From the NCBI GenBank assembly GCA_964415865.1, contig CAYQBY010000003.1:40191-104190 (forward strand): a stretch of 64,000 bases of DNA, written 5' to 3'. Source of the DNA: Thiopontia sp964415865. GTDB taxonomy: Bacteria > Pseudomonadota > Gammaproteobacteria > GCF-002020875. Shown in pieces: positions 16,998 through 25,882 of the stretch. A program made the translations under genes and the position numbers. The notes below the pieces were generated by a model that searched no databases, was not told the origin of the DNA, and saw nothing but the letters and a program-made list of their open reading frames with translations. How positions within the stretch are numbered: position 1 is the stretch's first letter; each line of letters starts with the position of its first letter.

Positions 16998-17678
16998 TTA
17001 CTGCTCTCTTCGCTCTGGCCTCTCACCAAAGAGCTCATTTTTGTTGTCCTGAATATATGCGTCATCCACCTTTCCAGCAACCAGGCGAATGTGTTTGGGA
17101 TTCTTCTGCCAATCCACATGGTCGTAGCCCAACTTGAAGTCCCAGGCCCATGCACTTCCTCCCTGGAATGCGTAAGTTGATGATGTCCAGTAGTCGGCAG
17201 AGTGTCCATTAGGGAAGAAATTACGAAAGATTGGGTCAATACTCCTGTCCTTGCTGATGAAGGCAATTGATCCCATCTCTATATTCTCTGGCAGATGCCA
17301 ATCCTTAAGCCCACAGATTCCCTCCTTGTTAACCTCTGTCACATAGGAGATCGCATCACAATCACTCCCTGCACAGCTGCCTCCATTAGGTACACCTATA
17401 AAATTCTCTCTCATCTCCGGGTCATACCAGGTATAAGTGTTGTCGGCAGAACGTAGCACGGCCGGCTCAGGCTTCTTTACCTCCCAGTGGAGACCTGTTG
17501 ACTTGTCATATACACACTCCCAGGGGGCATCTGCATAATTGCCGCTACCGCTGTATACCGAGCCATCTGCAGTAACCCTGACAAAATTCTCCTCACGGAT
17601 CTTTCTATCCTCGTCCGTGAGCCCTTCGCACCCCATCAAAAATAGTGGGAACAGGATCAAGCCTATTACTTTCTTCAT
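16998..17678 (-). CDS. DUF1566 (Lcl C-terminal) domain lipoprotein
   Basis: The 226-residue protein has a lipoprotein signal with LMGC. The body contains a DUF1566-like pattern: TGLHWE, a WHLPENIEMGSI segment, YWTSSTY and the terminal IRLVAGK. Function of this domain is not known; it occurs in cell-surface proteins. It lies 3 bp upstream of the second CtaA gene on the same strand and may head that transcript. Four Cys residues in the central region could form disulfides. Confidence 0.75.
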   Translation of the reverse strand: MKKVIGLILFPLFLMGCEGLTDEDRKIREENFVRVTADGSVYSGSGNYADAPWECVYDKSTGLHWEVKKPEPAVLRSADNTYTWYDPEMRENFIGVPNGGSCAGSDCDAISYVTEVNKEGICGLKDWHLPENIEMGSIAFISKDRSIDPIFRNFFPNGHSADYWTSSTYAFQGGSAWAWDFKLGYDHVDWQKNPKHIRLVAGKVDDAYIQDNKNELFGERPERREQ

Positions 17679-17890
17679 AATCGATGAATTTCCTAGTGAT
17701 CTATTTTGGTGGTCAGATATCGCCTGTTGCGACCTGAATATGTGGCTGAGAGTATACTATTTTTCCAGATCCTGAGATACCTCCAACCCCATCTAAAACC
17801 GGTTGATCGATCAAAACATTCTATCGTCCAAGAGCTGAAGGTATGTACAATTAGGGGCCGTTTAACTGCAACCAAAAGATAGAGAAAAAG

Positions 17891-18025
17891 ATGAGAGAGT
17901 TAAGTACGTTCTGGATTATCGGTATCATTTTAAATCTGGGAGTTGTTATTGCCGCATTTGTCTGGCTCTTCAAGATAATGGAACGTCCAGAGAGACAAAC
18001 AAAAGACAAAAATAACAATAAATAA
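17891..18025 (+). CDS. Small single-span membrane protein, 44 residues
   Basis: A short frame MRELSTFWIIGI... codes for 44 residues with one transmembrane helix (about 7-29) and a charged, Lys/Asn-rich C-terminus. It ends 67 bp before the haem-copper oxidase-like gene on the same strand. Small one-helix proteins are common partners of haem-copper enzymes, but this one is not recognised. Upstream AGAGAAAAAG is only a weak ribosome site, so confidence is moderate. Confidence 0.5.
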   Translation: MRELSTFWIIGIILNLGVVIAAFVWLFKIMERPERQTKDKNNNK

Positions 18026-18092
18026 CAAAACTCTTACCGGCCGCATTGGATCACAAACTGTTGTAGCAGAGTAAACTCGAAGAATTACCCAA

Positions 18093-19448
18093 ATGAACAG
18101 ACAACCAGATTACCAGCCCTCTGTCCCTGACTCCGTCCAGCCATTGATCCGAGGGTGGATCTATCTGGCACTGGCCTCACTCATCGTCCCCGGGCTGACA
18201 GCGGTACTTCTTGTATTGCTACGCACATTGGTAGTTGATTCGGCATCATGGACCGATCTGTTCCGTACTGCACTGGTGGTACATGTCGACCTTTCTGTAT
18301 TTGTCTGGTTTCTTGCTATCGGAGGGGCGCTGTGGACCAGCATGCTATCATCACCAACCACGGCTGCCAAATGGTCTCTCCGCCTGGCCGTAAGCGGAAC
18401 AGTCATCATATCTGTTGCTCCACTACTGGGTGCAACCACACCGGTAATGAACAACTATATTCCAGTGCTTGACCATCCAATTTTTCATCTTGGTCTGGGT
18501 CTCTTTGCAGTTGGGATACTTCTTCTAGCTCCCTCCATCATGGGTCGATCACCCAGGCTCTTACCAGAGACTGGAGAGGAGCTAATACAACTTGGTGGAT
18601 GGCTTGCGATGTTGGCAACAGTTATTGCAGCAATGGCCTTTATTCACACCTGGTTATCCATTCCTGTTGACCCGGAGAGGGCTGCTGTTACCTATTACGA
18701 GATTCTGTTCTGGTCTGATGGACATATTCTACAATTCACCTATACGACTCTACTGGTTGTTGCTTGGTTGGCATTGGGTTCTGCACTGAGGATCAACCCT
18801 GCCCCATCTCCAGGTATGACTGCAATCATGCTGGTTATCGGATTTATACCTCTAATTATTGTCCCCTGGATTCTCTCATCCTTTGGTGTCCTCTCGGCAG
18901 AATACAGGGGATGGTTTACCTGGCTAATGCGCTATGGCAACAGCCTGGCACCAGTACTTGTCTCTGTTGTGATTCTGGCAGGAGTGCTTCGCTCCAGGGC
19001 AATGACTGATGAACAGCGCCCTCTGCACGCATCACTGGTTGCATCATTTATCCTGTTTGCGGCTGGAGGTGTCATTGGCTTCATGATCTCCGGGATCAAC
19101 ACCATTATTCCTGCTCATTACCATGGCTCTATTGTCGGAGTCACATTAGCATTTATGGGGCTGGTCTATATCTTGTTACCAAGGGTTGGTTTTGTGGCCC
19201 CAACCGGGCGCATGGCTATACTGCAGCCCTATGTGTATGCAGTGGGTCAGCTCATGCATGTTGCAGGACTCGCAATGTCTGGTGGTCACGGAGCAGCTCG
19301 TAAGAGTGTCGGGGGCTCACTTGGAGTAGATGATTTTTATGGCACATTGAGTGTCGGCTTCACCCGTATTGGCGGCCTGCTGGCCGTAGTTGGCGGGATA
19401 CTATTTCTGGTGGTCTGCTGGAAATCAATTCGTGCCAAAAAAGGTTAG
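18093..19448 (+). CDS. Haem-copper oxidase subunit I-like protein lacking the helix VII His pair
   Basis: The 451-residue protein has 12 predicted spans. Haem-ligand positions of the oxidase superfamily are present: His64 in helix II (VVHVDLSVFVW) and the His-x-His of helix X (PAHYHG, 342 and 344). Helix VI keeps one His (GHILQF, 211). The expected His-His pair in helix VII is absent; the matching segment reads SSFGVLSAEYRGW. Two of the three CuB ligands are therefore missing, and no Tyr follows His211. It may be a divergent NO-reacting member, a haem-only electron-transfer protein or a sensor. It is flanked by small membrane proteins and faces the CtaA genes. Confidence 0.8.
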   Translation: MNRQPDYQPSVPDSVQPLIRGWIYLALASLIVPGLTAVLLVLLRTLVVDSASWTDLFRTALVVHVDLSVFVWFLAIGGALWTSMLSSPTTAAKWSLRLAVSGTVIISVAPLLGATTPVMNNYIPVLDHPIFHLGLGLFAVGILLLAPSIMGRSPRLLPETGEELIQLGGWLAMLATVIAAMAFIHTWLSIPVDPERAAVTYYEILFWSDGHILQFTYTTLLVVAWLALGSALRINPAPSPGMTAIMLVIGFIPLIIVPWILSSFGVLSAEYRGWFTWLMRYGNSLAPVLVSVVILAGVLRSRAMTDEQRPLHASLVASFILFAAGGVIGFMISGINTIIPAHYHGSIVGVTLAFMGLVYILLPRVGFVAPTGRMAILQPYVYAVGQLMHVAGLAMSGGHGAARKSVGGSLGVDDFYGTLSVGFTRIGGLLAVVGGILFLVVCWKSIRAKKG

Positions 19449-19488
19449 TTGGCGTTAAAATACGGCTTTGAAATAGGAGACAGTCAGT

Positions 19489-19719
19489 ATGGAAATGGTT
19501 CTTTATACGGTAATTGCCGTTGTTCTCTATCTGGTATCAGATAGAATTCTGAGTTATCTGGAGTCAATGTATGGAAAAGTACTTCCATACAGAAGTGTTA
19601 TATTCTTTGTGATTATCCTGATACTTGCTGTCTCTGTTTTCAGTGTCATGGAGAGTCTCATGAAACCTGAGAGTGGCGCGCTATTGAACAACGGCTCCTA
19701 CCAACTACCAGCAAAATAG
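19489..19719 (+). CDS. Small two-span membrane protein, 76 residues
   Basis: The 76-residue protein has two hydrophobic segments (about 4-20 and 37-55) joined by a short loop, with a polar tail. It follows the oxidase-like gene by 40 bp on the same strand, so the two are probably cotranscribed. A GGAGA ribosome site lies upstream of the ATG. I do not recognise the family; a small accessory subunit is one possibility. Confidence 0.65.
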   Translation: MEMVLYTVIAVVLYLVSDRILSYLESMYGKVLPYRSVIFFVIILILAVSVFSVMESLMKPESGALLNNGSYQLPAK

Positions 19720-19759
19720 CTTAGAAAAACAGAGGGATGCTCTATTGCCTCTGATCAGA

Positions 19760-20104
19760 TTATCGGGGCTTTACCTTCACCCCATAACGCTTGTTGCTCT
19801 CGCACAGTGAGTTCTTGGAGCGCCAGCTACCATCCTCCTGGGTATAGCTTGTTTTAGGAACCTCTACCTCACCACTCTTCTTGATCTCAAAAATGGTCAC
19901 TTTGGCTGGATCAGGCTCACGTACCCTTATCAATCGCCCAAGACTACATAGGGTATCTGCATAGTAGTGGATGGTCATATCAGAGTAGAAGCCACCCTTG
20001 CAGTCCGTATCACAGTAGTCCTCATCCTTAAATATATCGACAACTGCCTTGTACGCATACATAGGGCAGCGTCTCTTCCCAAAAAAATTACTCAGTATCC
20101 CCAT
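19760..20104 (-). CDS. Hypothetical Cys-rich protein, 114 residues
   Basis: Not recognised. The protein is soluble-looking, with five Cys including YCDTDCKGG near residue 30 and single Cys in DTLCSL and NSLCES. There is no clear signal peptide. It is the last gene of the minus-strand nor-like cluster, 30 bp after the next hypothetical gene, and is convergent with the plus-strand small membrane gene. Confidence 0.6.
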   Translation of the reverse strand: MGILSNFFGKRRCPMYAYKAVVDIFKDEDYCDTDCKGGFYSDMTIHYYADTLCSLGRLIRVREPDPAKVTIFEIKKSGEVEVPKTSYTQEDGSWRSKNSLCESNKRYGVKVKPR

Positions 20105-20134
20105 ACTATCCCCTCCGGAAAATGCAGATATATA

Positions 20135-20638
20135 TTATTCAAAGATAAATTCTCCATGTTTTGCATCAAAATCCACCACTATGATCTCTGCTGGGGCCAT
20201 ATCAACATCTTCCTCAGCAATATAATCAAATTCATCACTATCTACGCTATCACGCATTTTCACCCCAAGCCTGTGTTTGCCTGATGGCACTGTTATCTTC
20301 TGATAAGTATATCCTGCAGCATCATTGTGCAGCCCTGAAGGTATGATGGTCTCAGAGTGTACTACCTCTCCATCAAGCTCCAACTCAAGAAAAATGGGGG
20401 AACGCTCTCTTGGACATACAACAGGCATCCGCATATTTGGTGGTAGCTTTGCTAACTGTTCCGGAGTCTGTTTCACACACTCCCCAGCTGGTTCACTGGT
20501 ATGTGCCAGACTAATCTTGATCAATGCTGTATCCGCCCCCATGTGATTATATGATGGTGATGTAGAGAGGTAACCAACTACCGCCATGAACAGTCCATAA
20601 AGCACAACCTGACCGATTATCTGCATAACCTTGCTCAC
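20135..20638 (-). CDS. Hypothetical membrane-anchored protein in the cytochrome b operon
   Basis: A 167-residue protein with an N-terminal signal anchor (about 6-24) and a soluble domain with PTGK-like turn PSGKHRLGVKMRDS and two Cys (near 54 and 75). The start is GTG, overlapping the upstream stop (GTGA), so it is translationally coupled to the cytochrome b-ferredoxin gene. It is probably located on the periplasmic side. Function unknown; partner of the cytochrome b complex is inferred only from the coupling. Confidence 0.7.
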   Translation of the reverse strand: MSKVMQIIGQVVLYGLFMAVVGYLSTSPSYNHMGADTALIKISLAHTSEPAGECVKQTPEQLAKLPPNMRMPVVCPRERSPIFLELELDGEVVHSETIIPSGLHNDAAGYTYQKITVPSGKHRLGVKMRDSVDSDEFDYIAEEDVDMAPAEIIVVDFDAKHGEFIFE

Positions 20639-22203
20639 TGTTTTACCTCCTCTTCACTACCCTCTCCACTATCCTGCTCACCGCTATAACCATGCAGGTA
20701 GTCACGGAACTCTTTGATCTGTGAATCAAGTTGTTTTTGGTCGGGACTCTCGGCACGGAAAATACGGATACGGTTACGATCAACTCGTGAGCGCAGTGCA
20801 GGCTTTCTGTCCTTATGAATCCTCTCATCAAGCCAGTGATTTCCAAGACGATAGTGGCAATTATTCTCCAGACAACCGGTAATAAATACACCGTCTGCAT
20901 TACCACGTCTGAATGCATAATCAATGAATGAGGCTGGCAACATTCCTGTGCACGGAAGGGTAACTACTGCTGTATCACCACCCTTGTATCTATCCAATTC
21001 AGCTGCGTGATCACAACCAAAGATGATAATACGGGTCTCACCATCCAATGCTCCAAGTTTGGTGTTGCACTCCTCACGCAACATATTGACTGACTCATGA
21101 GGCATATCAATACCGGTCACCAGTGGCTCCATCTTTCTGAATGGAGTTGATGATGGGCAGGAACCAGCACAGATTCCACAACTGGCACAGTAGCTATCAT
21201 GTACTACTGCAACCTCATCATATGGGAGATCATCCGTTCTTGGCTCCATAGTGATTGCGCTATATGGGCAATCATCAACGCACTGACCACAACCGTTACA
21301 CTCCTCCGGGAAGATCACGGCAACCGGCGGCTGCTTCTTCTTGGGGAACCATGGAAGAATAATCAACAGGGCACTAACTGCCCAGACCAGAGACCATACC
21401 GCCCACATTGGCCAGCTATCAGCTAGTGGATAGATATTAAGATAGAACCAGTCAAGATTTATATCGGTTGGTACCGTATCAAGATTTGCCTGTTCGTGGC
21501 TCACCGCCGGCTTGTATAGTGAGAGTGCAACAAGGGCAACAAGCGTTCCAATAGCCAGACCACGTGGCGGATTAATAACCGAACGACTTATCCGTAGCAG
21601 GTGTATCCAGATCCCGAAGAGCAGGAATATTGGCAGACCGATAACGTGGATGAACGCAATCAGGGTAAAGAAGCGGTCATTCATATCATCACTGGTCAGG
21701 AAGTTCCTGGCCATCGGCTCAGTAAAGATTGGCAGCCAGTCCATCATCTCTGATGATGCGATTGCAACATACTGAGCCATGGTATCCCATACCATCCAGT
21801 ACCCAGAGATACCAAGCAGTGCTGTCATCCACAACAGTGGTACCCCGGAAAACCAGGAGAACCAGCGAAAGCTGCGGAACCTATCCAACACAAACTCACG
21901 GCTCAGGTGAAGGATGATGGTAATGATTGCGGCATCAGATGCATATCGATGGAGGCTGCGCATAATCCCGGCAGACCACCACAGCTCATTACTCATGTAT
22001 TCCAGTGATGACCAAGCCCCAAATATACTGGACTCGTAAAGTACAAAAACATATATCCCACTTACCAGAACGATCCAGAATAGATATACGGTCAGGGCTC
22101 CAAGGTGGTAGATGGGGTTCAGCTCTTTGGTGAAAAATATATTGAACCATCCCTCCATCGTAGAGACTACGGACTCTCTAACTTTTTGTATGTGATTATT
22201 CAT
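20635..22203 (-). CDS. Cytochrome b - 2[4Fe-4S] ferredoxin - FlpD/MvhD fusion protein
   Basis: The 522-residue protein has three parts. Residues 1-285 are a cytochrome b/b6-like N-terminal domain with the four haem ligands His85, His99, His186 and His201 and an extra span near 265-285. Residues 300-350 hold two [4Fe-4S] motifs, CNGCGQC-x3-C (302-312) and CASCGIC-x3-C (339-349). Residues about 392-485 resemble the FlpD/MvhD delta-subunit family, with Cys at 397, 418, 444 and 449 (FGCDHA, LPCTG, TGCLENNCH). It could move electrons between quinol, Fe-S centres and an unknown soluble partner. It is placed between sco and a coupled membrane protein in the putative NO reductase cluster. Confidence 0.85.
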   Translation of the reverse strand: MNNHIQKVRESVVSTMEGWFNIFFTKELNPIYHLGALTVYLFWIVLVSGIYVFVLYESSIFGAWSSLEYMSNELWWSAGIMRSLHRYASDAAIITIILHLSREFVLDRFRSFRWFSWFSGVPLLWMTALLGISGYWMVWDTMAQYVAIASSEMMDWLPIFTEPMARNFLTSDDMNDRFFTLIAFIHVIGLPIFLLFGIWIHLLRISRSVINPPRGLAIGTLVALVALSLYKPAVSHEQANLDTVPTDINLDWFYLNIYPLADSWPMWAVWSLVWAVSALLIILPWFPKKKQPPVAVIFPEECNGCGQCVDDCPYSAITMEPRTDDLPYDEVAVVHDSYCASCGICAGSCPSSTPFRKMEPLVTGIDMPHESVNMLREECNTKLGALDGETRIIIFGCDHAAELDRYKGGDTAVVTLPCTGMLPASFIDYAFRRGNADGVFITGCLENNCHYRLGNHWLDERIHKDRKPALRSRVDRNRIRIFRAESPDQKQLDSQIKEFRDYLHGYSGEQDSGEGSEEEVKQ

Positions 22204-22291
22204 AGGTGAGAACTTTTTACCTTACTAAGTTTTTTATTATATTGCGCGTGACACACTACTGCGTAAATGTTTCTAAAATATTTCCATAAAG

Positions 22292-23116
22292 TTATTTGCG
22301 TCGATTGATTACAAACTCCTTGATCAGGAAATAGACTCCAATGGAAATAATCATGAAACCAATAAACATACTGACAAAAATCGAGTAATCAAACCTATAA
22401 CCCCCGCTGGCAGGGTCATATACCGTACAGAAAAAGCGAACACGATCCTCTATGTTTGCAACAATTCCTCTATTAGTGGGCCGCTTGTAGACCAACTCCT
22501 TGAGTGGCTCCATAATCAGTGGCGCATCGTATGATTCCCCATATACCTGGGTATATATTTTGCCTTTTTGATCAACAACAGTGGCCTGCAGAATATGGTC
22601 AAAACCCTTGGTTGTTCTGATATAGGTAAAACCAACATCATTCATAAACCTTTCGACACTGCTGGCATCCCCGCTCAAAAAATACCAGTTATCCAGATCA
22701 ATTCTTCTTAATTTTGCATAATCCTCCATCATCTCTGGACTATCAATCATGGTGTCAAAACCGAGAGTGATGACATTAAATTTGTCAGAACCGAGTGATT
22801 CAGTGGCTATCTCGACCATCTTTTTAAGATGTTCGGTAGTCATCTGACAGATATGGTAACAACTGGTGTATACCAAATTAACTATTAACGGCTTATTGCG
22901 AAAACTTTCCAGGTGAACTGGCATCCCATTAATATCAGTGAATGTATAGTCTGATAGTATGTTACCAACTGCCCCTCTGCTCTTTTCAAGTGCTGAGGCA
23001 TGGTCAAAAACACCCTCCTCTACATCTGCAGAGAACGATATCTGGGAAATACCCAAAAGCAGAAAAAACAGAGCTGCCGTAGAGAACCACAGACTGACAT
23101 CTAGCCATTTATACAC
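22292..23116 (-). CDS. SCO1/SenC family copper chaperone, membrane-anchored at both ends
   Basis: The 274-residue protein has a thioredoxin-like fold with the SCO copper site: Cys86-x3-Cys90 (TSCYHICQ) and a distal His in GFDHILQ. An N-terminal signal/anchor (about 8-28) and a C-terminal span (about 246-266) are predicted. SCO proteins load or reduce the CuA site of subunit II, which fits the CuA-containing subunit encoded nearby. It follows ctaB by 26 bp. Confidence 0.9.
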   Translation of the reverse strand: MYKWLDVSLWFSTAALFFLLLGISQISFSADVEEGVFDHASALEKSRGAVGNILSDYTFTDINGMPVHLESFRNKPLIVNLVYTSCYHICQMTTEHLKKMVEIATESLGSDKFNVITLGFDTMIDSPEMMEDYAKLRRIDLDNWYFLSGDASSVERFMNDVGFTYIRTTKGFDHILQATVVDQKGKIYTQVYGESYDAPLIMEPLKELVYKRPTNRGIVANIEDRVRFFCTVYDPASGGYRFDYSIFVSMFIGFMIISIGVYFLIKEFVINRRK

Positions 23117-23142
23117 AGAGAGACCCTCTCGGTATTGTCTGA

Positions 23143-24015
23143 TCAGACCAGCTGAATATCAACAACAGCTGCAATCAACAGCAGTGTCAACTGAACAAGT
23201 GATGCGTAGAAACTAGACATTGCCGTATCCCGGTTGGTATCACGGATAAGTACAATGTTTTTATATAGGAAGTAGAAACCACCAACAGCTGCACCTGCAA
23301 AATAGACAAACCCAAGACCCAGATCAAAGAAAAATGGGGTGAATGAGGCACCCACAAGAAGTATTGAGTTACCAAAGATTGCCCATGCCGCTTTATGATC
23401 ACCCACAACAACAGGAAGCATCGGAATCCCGCCACGAGCATAATCGTCATGCAGGGTTATCGCCAAACTCCAGAAATGTGATGGTGTCCACAAGAAGAGG
23501 ACAACAGCAAGAATCAGTGGAAATGTATCCAGTCCAGTTGGGTTTACTGTTGCAGCACCAGCCAGTACAGCAAAGCTACCGGCAAGTCCGCCAATAACAA
23601 TATTGAGCCAGGTTCTACGTTTCAACCACCATGTATAGACAAACGCGTAGAAAAAAGCACCAAGAAAAACATAGAATGCGGCCACACCATTCAGTATATA
23701 GGCAGCACCAAGAACAGATACAAACAATAGAGCATAGAGAAACAGTGGCCAACCAATGCCAGCCTTGATCTCTCCTGTTACAAATGGACGATTGCGTGTT
23801 CTCTCCATTCGACCATCATAATTACGCTCAAGATACTGGTTAAACCCACCTGCACTTGCTGATGAGAGTAGAACAACCACCAATAACGTTAAGATCTGTG
23901 GTAGCGGGACAGATGGCCCTGGAGTAACGGCTAGTCCGACAAGTGCTGTAAGCGCAATTGTGACGCCAATACGTAACTTAAAGATATTTGCAATTTGCTT
24001 AAATCCAAGCACCAC
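23143..24015 (-). CDS. ctaB: Protohaem IX farnesyltransferase
   Basis: The 290-residue integral membrane prenyltransferase of the UbiA superfamily converts protohaem to haem O. The characteristic allylic-diphosphate-binding motif NQYLERNYDGRMERTRNRP and a second motif around DDYARGGIPMLP are present. The start is GTG with GAGG upstream. It lies behind a terminator from subunit I but on the same strand, followed by sco, and together with the CtaA genes forms a haem O/A pathway. Confidence 0.93.
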   Translation of the reverse strand: MVLGFKQIANIFKLRIGVTIALTALVGLAVTPGPSVPLPQILTLLVVVLLSSASAGGFNQYLERNYDGRMERTRNRPFVTGEIKAGIGWPLFLYALLFVSVLGAAYILNGVAAFYVFLGAFFYAFVYTWWLKRRTWLNIVIGGLAGSFAVLAGAATVNPTGLDTFPLILAVVLFLWTPSHFWSLAITLHDDYARGGIPMLPVVVGDHKAAWAIFGNSILLVGASFTPFFFDLGLGFVYFAGAAVGGFYFLYKNIVLIRDTNRDTAMSSFYASLVQLTLLLIAAVVDIQLV

Positions 24016-24083
24016 GACTCTATTACCTCGTTAATTCAGAACTTGTACTATGCTCCCATTATAACAGAGCAACCTAATACACA

Positions 24084-24119
24084 ATAAAAAACAGGGGCAG
24101 GCTCGAATGCCTGCCCCTG
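24084..24119 (-). terminator. Intrinsic terminator after the CuA oxidase-family subunit I
   Basis: A 10-bp GC-rich stem CAGGGGCAGG / CCTGCCCCTG (24092-24101 with 24110-24119) is followed on the minus strand by seven T. It lies between subunit I (stop 24133) and ctaB (start 24015). Confidence 0.88.
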
Positions 24120-24132
24120 AGTTTTGGTTCGC

Positions 24133-25869
24133 TTACGCAAGTCCCCAGACAGATGCCAGGTACTTCCAGTTAACGAAGTAGTAGAGAACAAAGGTAACAA
24201 GGAAGGCCAGTGCCAGAACGAATGTTCCTGGAGCAATGAACCATCCCATACCGATATTTGCATGTCCCTCATCAGCAGGGGCACGCATCAGCATTGCTGG
24301 TCTCTCTGTAGTGTAGCTGTCAAGACCACGGAATCCCATGAACCTAACCTTGCTATCTGTCTTCTTGCCGAAGAGCAGTGTACCTACTGTCAGCAGACAG
24401 AATATGGCTCCACCAAGGACCGCAAGAATCGCAAAGATACCGGCCAGACCCATGATGGTGTAGGCAATTGCTGGGTACTCATAGGCATAAGGAGCACCAG
24501 TAAATGCCATGTCCCAATGTCTACGGGCAACACCCATGGTACCTGCTCCCATCAGGAAGAGGGAGACACCCGCCATTCCAAGACCAAACAGGTATGGTTG
24601 CAGTTTGGCAATTGATGGGAAGATAATCTCACGACCAAACAGGGTTGGTAACAGGAAGTAGGTAACAGACATGAACGCCATTGTTGTACCCAGTACCACC
24701 GTTGCGTGGAAGTGACCTGGTACGTAGATGGTATTATGGATGATCAGGTTGATCTGCTCCACACCCATGACCACACCTGAGATACCACCCAGGAATCCAA
24801 AACCGATCAAGGAGATAAACATTGAGGAGAATACAGGATTACCCCAAGGTGCTTTCTTCAGCCACTGGAAGAGGCCACGATTGAGCCCTTTCATACGCTG
24901 AGCAACCTCAATTGATCCTGGAACAGTCAGTCCGTGAATCATACTAGCCAGTACAGCGAGGTACATTGCATAACTGGTGTTGAATACCTTCCAGACAGAA
25001 CTCACACCTGGGTCAACCAAAATATGGTGAGCAGAAGCGAGCTGCAGGAAGAGGATGTACAACAGGAATGCTGAACGACTGATCTTCTCGGACATTGGTT
25101 TTGCACCGAACAGTAGTGCTGCAACCATGTACCAGATTGAGATATGAGCGGCAACGTTGATCTGCTGTGAAGAGTGACCCAATGCCCACCAGATAACTCG
25201 ATACATCAATGGATCAATATTTGAAATCAGCCCAAGAGACCAGAGGAATGTAGGAATCAGGATGATTGCACCAGATGCGATGGTAAAGACAGCAATAATT
25301 GCTGCAACAGTTGCACCAAATACAACCAGAGGAACTGATCCCTCATAAGTCTTCTCCTCTTTGGCAATTACAAGCGTACCGAAGAAGATGAAACAACCGA
25401 TCAGAGCACCAACAGCAAACAGAATAAGTCCCAGATAGAACAGAGGATCTGCTGGCATTGGTACATAAGAGGTCATCATCACGCTGGAGTTACCCATAAT
25501 GATGGCGTAGTTAGTAATCAACGCACCAACAAGCATCAATCCAAACTGAACCCATCCCCACATTGGGGTTGCCAATCTCGAACGCAGTAGCGTCGATGAG
25601 GCAAAGTAGAGTACTGCCATCTCAAAGAAGATGATATAGATAATCAACATATCGATACCGTGACCAGTCAGTGCCTGATAGAACTGACCGGCTGGAAGTA
25701 TATGCAATGTTGGCATACGTGTAGCCGTTACCAGCGCAGCAAGGATTCCACCAATAAGGAGGAATACCGTAGCAGCAATAGCATTGGCCTTCATTAGATT
25801 TTCCGCATTCTTGTGAAAGACAAGCCCTGTGCCTGTCTCTGTACGGAATAGTGGTTTTGCAAAACTCAT
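24133..25869 (-). CDS. Haem-copper oxidase superfamily subunit I, candidate non-canonical NO reductase
   Basis: The 578-residue protein has about 14 spans. All six metal-ligand His are present: His70 (helix II, TGHGIDML), His232 (helix VI), His281-His282 (helix VII, SAHHILVDPG), His386 and His388 (helix X, VPGHFHA). Helix VI reads GHSSQQ: the position four after His232, which in O2-reducing A/B families is the cross-linked Tyr, is Gln236. Loss of this Tyr with an otherwise complete site, the paired CuA subunit and the nir neighbourhood fit the CuA-containing NO reductases (sNOR/gNOR/eNOR-like groups) better than an O2 reductase. Catalysis to N2O is inferred. It is 13 bp downstream of subunit II. 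Confidence 0.85.
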   Translation of the reverse strand: MSFAKPLFRTETGTGLVFHKNAENLMKANAIAATVFLLIGGILAALVTATRMPTLHILPAGQFYQALTGHGIDMLIIYIIFFEMAVLYFASSTLLRSRLATPMWGWVQFGLMLVGALITNYAIIMGNSSVMMTSYVPMPADPLFYLGLILFAVGALIGCFIFFGTLVIAKEEKTYEGSVPLVVFGATVAAIIAVFTIASGAIILIPTFLWSLGLISNIDPLMYRVIWWALGHSSQQINVAAHISIWYMVAALLFGAKPMSEKISRSAFLLYILFLQLASAHHILVDPGVSSVWKVFNTSYAMYLAVLASMIHGLTVPGSIEVAQRMKGLNRGLFQWLKKAPWGNPVFSSMFISLIGFGFLGGISGVVMGVEQINLIIHNTIYVPGHFHATVVLGTTMAFMSVTYFLLPTLFGREIIFPSIAKLQPYLFGLGMAGVSLFLMGAGTMGVARRHWDMAFTGAPYAYEYPAIAYTIMGLAGIFAILAVLGGAIFCLLTVGTLLFGKKTDSKVRFMGFRGLDSYTTERPAMLMRAPADEGHANIGMGWFIAPGTFVLALAFLVTFVLYYFVNWKYLASVWGLA

Positions 25870-25882
25870 TATTAATTACCCC

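Noticed and set aside
17803..17814. TTGATCGATCAA as an FNR box
   Set aside because: The half-sites are separated by two rather than four bases, so it does not fit FNR/DNR dimers; left as a plain palindrome in the divergent region before the oxidase-like operon.
18093..19448. Annotation as cbb3-type oxidase subunit I
   Set aside because: The helix VII His pair is missing and no CcoO/CcoP partners are adjacent, so a functional cbb3 oxidase is not supported.
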